Assembly: GCA_041917975.1 (NCBI GenBank)
Contig: JAYRWN010000312.1
Location: 1-11,909, forward strand
Reading direction: 5' to 3'
Source: JAYRWN01 sp041917975
GTDB lineage: Bacteria; Bacteroidota; Bacteroidia; Chitinophagales; Saprospiraceae
DNA length: 11,909 bases
In this document: positions 1 to 6,400 of the stretch, piece after piece
How positions within the stretch are numbered: the first letter of the stretch is position 1
Layout: the number at the start of each line of letters is the position of its first letter
The notes under the pieces: model-generated
Seen by the model: only the letters and a program-made list of their open reading frames with translations
Databases searched by the model: none
Told to the model about the DNA's origin: nothing
Made by a program: the position numbers and the translations under genes

Positions 1-80
1 ATGATCAGGGTTCCGGCCTTATTTGAGGTCATCCAACCCTCCCTATAAAGCCCTAAATCTCTCTCAACTTCCCAGATCTA

Positions 81-222
81 AAGTGGCTCACTTTGCCCCG
101 GAATCTTTTCCGACTTTTTAACCTCAAGTGGCTCACTTTGCTCCAGAATTTGATCCTTCTTTAGCCCCCCTCAGGTGGCTCACTTTGCTCCGGAATCACT
201 GGCTCACTTTGCTCCGGAATAC
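81..222 (+). repeat. Four direct copies of a 25-bp IS21-like terminal repeat
   Basis: Four direct copies of a repeat with the core GGCTCACTTTGCTCCGGAAT lie at 81-105, 126-150, 173-197 and 198-222. Copy 2 has one changed base in the CCGGAAT part (CCAGAAT), copy 1 has CCCCGG for CTCCGG, and copies 3 and 4 abut without spacer. IS21-family elements carry several such repeats at their ends to bind transposase, and this unit resembles those I associate with Bacteroidota IS21 elements, so I read it as the right end of an element whose body lies to the left of the window. That attribution is from memory. No istA or istB reading frame can be identified here. Confidence 0.6.
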
Positions 223-447
223 TCAATCTATAATGATGTCCGGCTCCATGGTAGTTTGGATCATCTTAGTCCCAATTTATTCTGTATATTGTGGGATCAA
301 AATCTAATTGAACGAATTGAATTGAAAAACCATCGGTATAAACTGAAATTAAAAGTACCTCACTACCTCATATCGGGTAATGGGAGCTTGAGGGAAGTAT
401 CCAGCCTTTTAAATAATGACCTAAATGGGCATTATTTAAAAAACTAA
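223..447 (+). pseudogene. C-terminal remnant of an IS3-family-type transposase (integrase core)
   Basis: The open frame through this stretch begins with the residues SIYNDVRLHGSLDHLSP. This matches the signature near the end of IS3-family OrfB integrases (YN..R.H.SLGY.TP), a short distance after the last catalytic Glu of the DDE core. About 75 residues remain and the whole DDE catalytic region is missing. The frame runs upstream into the repeats at 173-222, so its apparent GTG start at 175 lies inside the repeat and is not a real start. The likely history is an IS21-like element landing in, or recombining with, an IS3-like element. The residues after the signature are Lys-rich and I do not recognise them. 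The sequence AAACCATCGGTAYAAA occurs both inside it (327-342) and just after it (472-487). Confidence 0.6.
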
Positions 448-829
448 AAGTGATTGGCACCATATCACTTCAAACCATCGGTACAAAGGTCACCGTCGGT
501 CGTATCCAGCAAAGCAAATTTATGCTATTTTTAAATCTATTTTATTAACCAGTTAATTTTGTCCGATTTATAGGGGGTTAAACCAGATTGCTTATTATCT
601 TGTATAATAATGCCGGTTAAAGAGCTCAAAAAAATGTTATTTAACAAAAGAAAAAGTAGCAAAAAGAAAATATTAATGATAATAATATGTTTACTTAATT
701 TATGCTAATTCCTGTCCAAAGATTGGGGGGTGGCTAATAAACATTTTGAACCAACTCCATCCTTAAGTAACTATTCAATTCTTTATAATTATAATTTATT
801 TCGGACATATTTCTCTTTTTTGTCCATAA
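448..829. other. Intergenic AT-rich stretch, no gene recognised
   Basis: This is AT-rich DNA between the transposase remnant and the regulator remnant. The first 40 bases repeat a 16-bp motif from inside the transposase remnant (AAACCATCGGTACAAA at 472-487), so the element's debris probably extends to about 500. A 32-codon open frame at 610-708 is Lys-rich and then hydrophobic, but it has no supporting context. I see no tRNA, terminator or convincing promoter. Confidence 0.4.
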
Positions 830-1042
830 CTCATAAGTATTGATGCTTCTAAAAAACTAGCTAAAATATTATATACTTCGGTAGGTTATCCTTTAAGAGA
901 GAATAATGAAGCTAATTTATTTAAAGACCTTAAAATGTTACAACGTCTTCAAGATATTTCGATACTGCCCGAAAAAGAAAAAGAATGTTTACTTACTACC
1001 GTTGACCACTTTATTAAGTCCGCTAAAATTAGTGCAATGTAA
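830..1042 (+). pseudogene. C-terminal remnant of an XRE-family helix-turn-helix regulator
   Basis: Reading in the frame of 842, DNA from 830 to the TAA at 1040-1042 encodes about 70 residues with no in-frame start codon near the front. The first part (ISIDASKKLAKILYTSVGYP) matches the end of a Cro/C1-type helix-turn-helix domain, where the usual text is like PS.D.L.KIA..L.VS..YLL. The remainder is a charged helix (NLFKDLKMLQRLQDISILPEKEKE) followed by LLTTVDHFIKSAKI, which is the C-terminal dimerisation tail common in Bacteroidota XRE regulators. A TAA at 827-829 and unrelated DNA upstream show that the DNA-binding half is gone. It is probably a dead fragment. Its stop codon overlaps the U-tract of the convergent terminator on the other strand. 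Confidence 0.65.
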
Positions 1043-1062
1043 AAAGCCACCGTGTAAGTGGC
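1040..1062 (-). terminator. Intrinsic terminator of the orphan toxin/immunity cassette
   Basis: Read on the minus strand, just 7 bases past the lipoprotein stop codon, there is a stem GCCAC (1062-1058), a 7-base loop, GTGGC (1050-1046), and then TTTTTACA. The stem is only 5 bp, but its position and U-run fit a Rho-independent terminator. Confidence 0.65.
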
Positions 1063-1068
1063 CTTGGT

Positions 1069-1521
1069 TTATTTTAGATAGCAAATTCCTTTTAGATCAT
1101 TCGTGTAAAACAAATCGTATATGCCTCTTTTAGGGTCTAAACAGATTGTTGTTTTTTTATCAAAAACGTAACACTCAACGCCATCTTTTTCAAAAACTTT
1201 ACTTTCAACATCTAGATGATTCATAGGTTTCAATCTGATCCCATTTATTACAGGTACATTTTCTTTTTTTGATTTTAGTTCAAAGTCATACTTCCCACCC
1301 ACAACGATTTTTTTGCAATTCTCATCTACTATATTTTCCGCATACGACACTATTTTAAATAAGGTATCTTTTCTTTCCGCATATATGATATACCAAGAGC
1401 GTTTTTTGTCTATTTTTTTTATAAGATAATTTGTATTGCTATCCGATACTGTCATCGCTTTCTTTGTGCTTGAACAAGAAAATAATATAACTGTTACTAA
1501 AAGATAAATAAGGTTTTTCAT
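1069..1521 (-). CDS. Small lipoprotein, candidate immunity protein of the orphan Rhs tip
   Basis: This gene encodes 150 residues. It opens with a lipoprotein signal peptide (MKNLIYLLVTVILFSC, lipobox L-F-S-C, lipidated Cys16), so it should be anchored in a membrane and face the periplasm or cell surface. The mature part is Lys-rich with four further Cys (69, 117, 127, 147), which could form disulfides. I recognise no family. The ATG lies 2 bases after the stop codon of the orphan Rhs tip, the classic toxin-immunity spacing, and a terminator follows at once. I infer that it neutralises the toxin tip encoded just upstream, in the compartment where that tip would act. It is intact although the upstream rhs core is frameshifted, as expected if immunity is retained after a tip is displaced. 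Its DNA is AT-rich compared with the rhs core. The lipoprotein call is strong; the immunity role is inference. Confidence 0.75.
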   Translation of the reverse strand: MKNLIYLLVTVILFSCSSTKKAMTVSDSNTNYLIKKIDKKRSWYIIYAERKDTLFKIVSYAENIVDENCKKIVVGGKYDFELKSKKENVPVINGIRLKPMNHLDVESKVFEKDGVECYVFDKKTTICLDPKRGIYDLFYTNDLKGICYLK

Positions 1522-1523
1522 AG

Positions 1524-2612
1524 TTACTTGATTGCCTGGATTACTACTTTATTACCTTTTTTATCATTTACATACCAATCGGCACTTTTAACACCTGCTG
1601 GATATCCGCCTCCTGGGTTCATCTGCATTTCATTTCCTGAAGCATCATATATTCTTTCAAATATTTTCCCTGATGGGTTTGTAGCTCTGTTGTGTGCTTT
1701 TTGATAGACTGAACCTGGTTGATTTGATGCTGGTGAAGAAACTCCTTTTTTTTGAGATATTAAACCACCTTGATATGCCTCTGTTACTTCGTGTAAAATG
1801 TCAGCGCCTGGCTTTCCGTGTGCTGTACTAACTTTACTCAATACACCTGGATTTACTTCTTGTTCTGCTACAACAGTATTACCGTTTGCTCCTTTTGTTA
1901 TAGTATTGCCTAAGAATGCACCCCCGATATATAAATTACCTGATTGGGTTGTTGTTGTGTTTTCTGCATTTACATTAACAACAATTGAATTATCGTTTAT
2001 TGCATTTGATAATTGCTGTGCATCTTTTGATAATTTACCTGTTCCATCTTGTGTGGCTGTAACCTTTCCATTTGCATCCATAGATAAGGTAAGTTGCCCT
2101 TTTACTGATGCTTGTAATTCATTAAACGCAGTTTGTTTTTCTGAACCTTTAATTATTACATCATCTGGTTCCCTGCCGTCAGGGTCAGTTAATCTCAGCG
2201 GATTATTTAACGTATAATTAAATGGCGTAAAAGAGGAGTATTTCTCCGCTAGCGGGTCCACCCCCGTAAACCTGCCCACACTGGGATCGTACCATCTCGC
2301 TCCATAATCGTATTGGTTATACCCCAGGTCGTCATTGAGTTCTTTACCGGTGTACTGGTATTTGTGATTACTTCCGATAAATACGCCGTCCATATTCATC
2401 CCAAAAGGATAATAATGATTTTCCTGAACTATCTTCGGCCCGCCGGAAGTGTCTTTAAACATCACCCGGCTGTTGCCAAGATGGTCGCGGATAATGTATT
2501 GATAAGCATAACCGGCACCTTCCGGAACGGCCCGCCCTCCGGCAAAATAGATGGCCTCCAGGTTGCTGCCGGTATATTCCAGATTATCCAGATATCTTTT
2601 CTCGCTGATCAC
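1524..2612 (-). CDS. Orphan Rhs core end fused to a putative metallopeptidase-like toxin tip
   Basis: The frame holds 362 residues. Residues 1-120 are the end of an Rhs-associated core (IRDHLGNSRV at 41-50, YDYGARWYDPSVGR at 101-114), differing from the full-length Rhs protein at only 7 positions by eye. Residues 121-146 complete the core with the hallmark NNPL..TDPDG, in a version different from the neighbour's. Residues 148-362 are an unrelated tip with HEVTE (His274, Glu275, Glu278) and a later His307 in AHNRA. HExxE followed by a distant His could be a zinc site, so a metallopeptidase-like toxin is possible. The nominal GTG start at 2612 lies inside the core with no leader, and one extra base near 2627 disconnects it from the core remnant at 2620-2925. 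As it stands it is probably not expressed as a secreted toxin. The lipoprotein gene starts 2 bases after its stop. Gene limits are certain; toxin activity is inferred. Confidence 0.7.
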   Translation of the reverse strand: MISEKRYLDNLEYTGSNLEAIYFAGGRAVPEGAGYAYQYIIRDHLGNSRVMFKDTSGGPKIVQENHYYPFGMNMDGVFIGSNHKYQYTGKELNDDLGYNQYDYGARWYDPSVGRFTGVDPLAEKYSSFTPFNYTLNNPLRLTDPDGREPDDVIIKGSEKQTAFNELQASVKGQLTLSMDANGKVTATQDGTGKLSKDAQQLSNAINDNSIVVNVNAENTTTTQSGNLYIGGAFLGNTITKGANGNTVVAEQEVNPGVLSKVSTAHGKPGADILHEVTEAYQGGLISQKKGVSSPASNQPGSVYQKAHNRATNPSGKIFERIYDASGNEMQMNPGGGYPAGVKSADWYVNDKKGNKVVIQAIK

Positions 2613-2925
2613 TCCGCCATTATTTACCTTTTTTAAGCCATTTAGTCCCTACCTCACTGCGTTCAGCAGGCAGGCCCGCTTTTGCATCATAGGTCCAGTC
2701 CATATAGTTTACGCCGCTGTAGGTCACCCGCAACGGTAAGTTAAGAAATAGATGGTCAATGGAGCTAATATTTTGATAACTATCCGCATTGCGGTTACCG
2801 TTATTATCATAAGTATATCCTGTGCCGGCGCCATTCGGTTTTTTAAATCCTAAACTGAGACTGGAGGCTTCTGCTACGGCGCTCAGCCGGTTTGGTACTG
2901 CCCCGCCATAGGTAAACGTCAGATC
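2253..2925 (-). repeat. Duplicated rhs core block, orphan copy
   Basis: This 673-bp block is the near-identical partner of 4223-4864. The two copies differ in length by exactly 31 bp: a net 30-bp in-frame insert at 2644-2683 and one extra base near 2627. At protein level I count 12 substitutions in about 200 aligned residues. Similarity stops sharply at both ends, at CGGGTC on the left and AGATC on the right. It provides a homology tract through which the two tips could be exchanged. Confidence 0.85.
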
Positions 2926-2982
2926 TATTTGACCGGAATATACATGCTTATCTATCAACTGGATAAAGACGAAAAAATGCAC
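2620..2982 (-). pseudogene. Upstream fragment of the orphan Rhs core, frameshifted
   Basis: From 2925 leftward this frame encodes the YD/Rhs core segment beginning LTFTYGGAVPNRLS, with 5 differences from the intact Rhs protein over about 80 residues. It reaches WTYDA, carries a 10-residue insertion (net) encoded by the hairpin-forming insert at 2644-2683, resumes with KWLKK, and then terminates at GK-stop. The intact copy reads LKKVNNGG at this point. One extra C on the plus strand (TTTACC against TTTAC in the intact copy) causes the stop. Sequence right of 2925, including the nominal ATG at 2982, is unrelated to Rhs and belongs to other DNA. No signal peptide, promoter or start is present, and a terminator sits upstream at 3062-3087, so I regard this as a silent core fragment. 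Confidence 0.75.
2644..2683. repeat. Hairpin-forming short insert (REP-like) within the orphan core
   Basis: Relative to the intact core copy, the orphan copy has a 39-base tract where the intact copy has 9 bases. The insert contains arms CCTACCT (2648-2654) and AGGCAGG (2668-2674), which pair over 7 bp with one G-T, plus an inner CTG/CAG stem, so it folds into a hairpin. It keeps the reading frame and encodes KAGLPAERSEVGT in place of AGN. Palindromes of the CCTGCCT...AGGTAGG kind are, as I recall, dispersed in Bacteroidota genomes; that is memory, not a search. Confidence 0.6.
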
Positions 2983-3056
2983 TAGTTAAAATCATTAATT
3001 CAAAGCTTACTAAAAAACGAATGAAAGATTTATTAGACGGTAAAGTAAATTTCTAA
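2943..3056 (+). pseudogene. Second C-terminal remnant, probably of an HTH regulator
   Basis: On the plus strand the frame MLIYQLDKDEK (from 2943) runs into a stop at 2980-2982. Shifting by one base in the run of six A at 2971-2976 gives LDKDEKNALVKIINSKLTKKRMKDLLDG and then a TAA at 3054-3056. The combined text looks like the helical tail of XRE-type regulators (LDK.EK..L..II...L.KKKM..LL). I therefore read a fragment with a one-base deletion and no N-terminal half. It starts within about 18 bases of the end of the duplicated rhs core block, so the orphan cassette may have replaced its front. Resemblance is by eye and weaker than for the remnant at 830-1042. Confidence 0.4.
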
Positions 3057-3061
3057 AGCAT

Positions 3062-3087
3062 AAAAAAAACCTTGCACTTCTGCAAGG
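3062..3087 (-). terminator. Strong intrinsic terminator of the main rhs operon
   Basis: On the minus strand, 6 bases past the stop of the membrane protein, a perfect 7-bp stem CCTTGCA/TGCAAGG with a 4-base loop (3087-3070) is followed by eight T (3069-3062). This is a textbook Rho-independent terminator. It separates the main operon from the orphan cassette. Confidence 0.9.
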
Positions 3088-3093
3088 CTCTAA

Positions 3094-3489
3094 TCAAGTT
3101 ATTTTTAAATTTCGATACAATACAAAAGAGAGTAATAAACTTTTAGTTAGTATGGAAATTACCATATGTAAATATCTGTAGGTTTTAGTAGTTATGTCGG
3201 GCATTAAATTGTACAAGTAAGCATCTATCACATAAAATAAAAACCACATTATTAAAACTAACCCAATAAGTAACTTTTTGTTTTGAGTTTTAAATGCTCC
3301 TAAAATAACTATACCTAAAATCAAAGTCCAAATCAATAAAAAGAAAGATTTAAGTCCAATTCCTTTAGCAATAACTCCCATTAAACCGCCAATAAGATAG
3401 AACACCCCATCAGAAAAAAAGAAATCAGAAATAAAGTACGCTAATACACAAAATATAGAAGCTGTAATGAATATATTATTTATTGTCAT
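3094..3489 (-). CDS. Multi-span membrane protein, candidate immunity protein of the main Rhs tip
   Basis: This gene encodes 131 residues and is strongly hydrophobic, with four to five predicted membrane spans (about 5-25, 28-45, 48-66, 72-92 and 104-124). I chose the ATG at 3489 (MTINNIF). A longer open frame to 3519 would need a TTG start deep inside the rhs gene. The ATG overlaps the last 14 bases of rhs, which suggests translational coupling, and a strong terminator follows the gene. Immediate downstream position, small size and AT-rich composition shared with the tip all fit an immunity protein for the adjoining tip, presumably acting in the inner membrane. I know no family for it. A membrane-resident immunity protein would fit a tip acting on or through the cytoplasmic membrane, but this is inference. 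Confidence 0.75.
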   Translation of the reverse strand: MTINNIFITASIFCVLAYFISDFFFSDGVFYLIGGLMGVIAKGIGLKSFFLLIWTLILGIVILGAFKTQNKKLLIGLVLIMWFLFYVIDAYLYNLMPDITTKTYRYLHMVISILTKSLLLSFVLYRNLKIT

Positions 3490-6400
3490 CTGATTTAAAT
3501 TTTTTGTTCCAATCACCAATAGTAATCATTGTTTCTTTACCATCTTTTCCTTTTGTCATTACACCTTGGAATACACCATCTTTATTAACTTTTACTCTAA
3601 GATTGATATTTATATTTACATCGCCTTCATTTTGAAATGGTAAGTCTGTAACTGGTCCTGATTGCCTATCTCCCGAAGTTTCAAAATTTCCTAACCAAAG
3701 TGTATTTCCTTTGCTATCGTAAATCATACTTTCTTGATTAGGAAAATCATCACCACTAATAGTTCCTGATACATTTAAAATATGGTCTTTTTTAATACTA
3801 CCTTCTGTTGTTACTGAAAGTTTTGTAAACTGGTCTATATCCCAAGAACCTGTTTGAGCTGCATTATTTCCATAGGAATGAACATCAATATTATTGCCTT
3901 TTGACCTATCCTTTATATAAGTATCTGAATACGCATCCTTTGTTCCATCAACTGTATGAGACCTTGAACGACCACCAAAAGCACCTGTTTTTTGTGTCTC
4001 GGTATCATAATTTATTGAAGCAAGTGTTCTATATGAAGCACCTTTATTTAATGTATGACCACGGTTGTCACCATACCAAGCATTACCCGGGCCAAACGTA
4101 GAAAATGGTGCGTAGCTTCTTGTAATTATATAAATTGGATATAGCCCATTTGGGTCAACATAAATTAATGGATTATTAAAGCAAAAAGAGTATGGGCTCC
4201 AAGCTGGCATTTTGTGTGCCATCGGGTCAACACCCGTATACCTCCCCACACTGGGATCGTACCATCTCGCCCCATAATCGTATTGGTTATACCCCAGGTC
4301 GTCATGGAGTTCTTTACCATTGTACTGGTATTTGTGATTACTGCCGATAAATACGCCGTCCAAATTCATCCCAAAGGGATAATAATGATTTTCCTGTACT
4401 ATCTTCGGCCCGCCGACCGTATCTTTAAACATTACCCGGCTGTTGCCAAGATGGTCGCGGATAATGTATTGATAGGCATATCCGGCGCCTTCCGGCACCA
4501 CCCGCCCTCCGGCAAAATAGATGGCCTCCAGGGCGCTGCCGGTATATTCCAGATTGTCCAGATATCTTTTCTCGCTGATCACTCCGCCATTGTTTACTTT
4601 TTTAAGCCATTTATTACCGGCAGCGTCGTAGGTCCAGTCCAGGTAGTTACCGCCGCTGTAGGTCACCCGCAACGGTAAATTAAGAAACAGATGGTCAATG
4701 GAGGTAATATTTTGATAACTATCCGCATTGCGGTTACCGTTACTATCATAAGTATATCCGGTGCCGGCGCCATTCGGTTTTTTAAATCCTAAACTGAGAC
4801 TGGAGGCTTCGGCTACCGCGCTCAGCCGGTTAGGTACTGTCCCCCCATAGGTAAACGTCAGATCATCGATCATGCCCCAGGCATTGCTGCCGGTATACCC
4901 CTGCCTTCTGATGCGGGTGATGTTCCCGTCCATGTCGTATTTTATGCTATCCACCGTATAACGATTATCACTGGCCGGAAGGTGGGTATTGGAACTATTA
5001 TATTCGCCATATTGTGCTTTGATCAAACGGTCCAGGTTATCATAGCTGTAACCGTAGGCTCCCTTATTCCGAGTCGTGCCATTTACCATACAGTTAGCAC
5101 CGGTTTGCCAACGTACCCAGTTGATGTTGCCGTTATACTGTCCTGTGCCTATGCCGAGGGCTGTATTGTTTTGATCATAATATAAAGACATGGCAAAAAG
5201 ATCATTGCTGCCGGAGCAGGCTGCCGTATTGTTAATATCGCTAAGCCAGCCCCGGATGTTGTATTGATAATCCACGGCTTGATTTAAACCTAAGGTATCA
5301 ACGCTTAACAATTGGCGTTCATTGTACGCTTTCGAAGATACATTAACTTCTGTGCCGCTATCGCCCACCTGGTGGTAGGCTTTTTTCTGCCGCCCCACAT
5401 GATCATAAGTGAATCTTTCGTTTAGCACATAACTCTTCAGTACACTGTTAATGGTCACTGAATGTTGTTTGCGAGCGCGCAACAGCCAATCGGCAAAATG
5501 GTATTGGTTCCAGGATAAATCCGCTCCACCCATGGTATGTTTTTTATGGGTATGGATGACCCGCCCCTTATTATCATAAAAACTATACACCCATACAGAG
5601 TCTTTGGTGGGCACTCCTCCCGGAAGCAATACATGTAGCACACCGGTAGTCTTTCCGCGGACACCGGGGTAAGCGGCCGCCGGAAAATAAGCTGCAGAGG
5701 CTGAAGGAACAGTATACGTTTCATTGTCTGTATTATTTTTATCAAAATCATAATCATCGTAATAAAAGACACTATAAATGTTGTTAGACCCTGTTGGAAA
5801 TGATTGAGTGATGCTGTAAAATTGCAGGCTATCAATACTGTTCTCATACAGCAGTTCAGATCCGTTGGGACCGGAGGTGCCATAATAATGACCGGAGAGG
5901 ATCGGTCGGCTGAGGATATCGTATTTAGTAAATTTTTTAAATGCCTTGGCATCCATTTCCAGCACCAAACGATCCAAACGGTCGTAAGTGTATGAATAAG
6001 ATCCATTTACTCCAGGTATCTGTTTGGTGACCATAAGTTGGGCCGCATTATAAGTATACTTAAATATTTGGTTAGCAGAGTTAAAGCTGGCACTACCCAC
6101 CATAAAAGATGAGTTACCACTAAATAAGGCAGCAGCGACCGGAGGTATCACGGCCAGTTGGTTGCCAAAATCATCGTATAAGTAGTAAGTGCGGGCGCCA
6201 TTGTTATCCATCATGACCTGCCGACCCAATTTATCTGCAAAGGTGGTGGTAACATGGTTATTCTCATCCGTCTCCACCAACTTGGTTAGTAAATTAGCCG
6301 CATAGTTACCGGTAGCCGCGAAATTACGCACATTGTCTGCACTGGTATTCACCGCATAACTTTTTAGCTGCGGATGGGTTCTAAAATTACTGCCGGGAGG

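Noticed and set aside
1..48. Open frame of 15 codons at the left edge, perhaps the end of an element gene
   Set aside because: It is too short and shows no recognisable similarity to an IstB tail.
610..708. Small open frame of 32 codons with a Lys-rich then hydrophobic sequence
   Set aside because: The length is within chance in AT-rich DNA, and there is no neighbour, promoter or family to support it.
906..1133. Plus-strand 75-codon open frame
   Set aside because: It overlaps the regulator-like remnant in another frame and then runs through the terminator into the antisense of the lipoprotein gene; the composition is not protein-like.
2620..2634. Possible programmed frameshift at the A-run of the orphan core
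   Set aside because: A -1 shift gives an immediate TAA and only a +1 shift restores the frame. The A-rich run is not in the phase of a slippery heptamer, and the intact copy needs no shift.
3490..3519. Longer N-terminus for the membrane protein
   Set aside because: The start would be TTG deep inside the rhs tip; the ATG at 3489 gives a normal short overlap.
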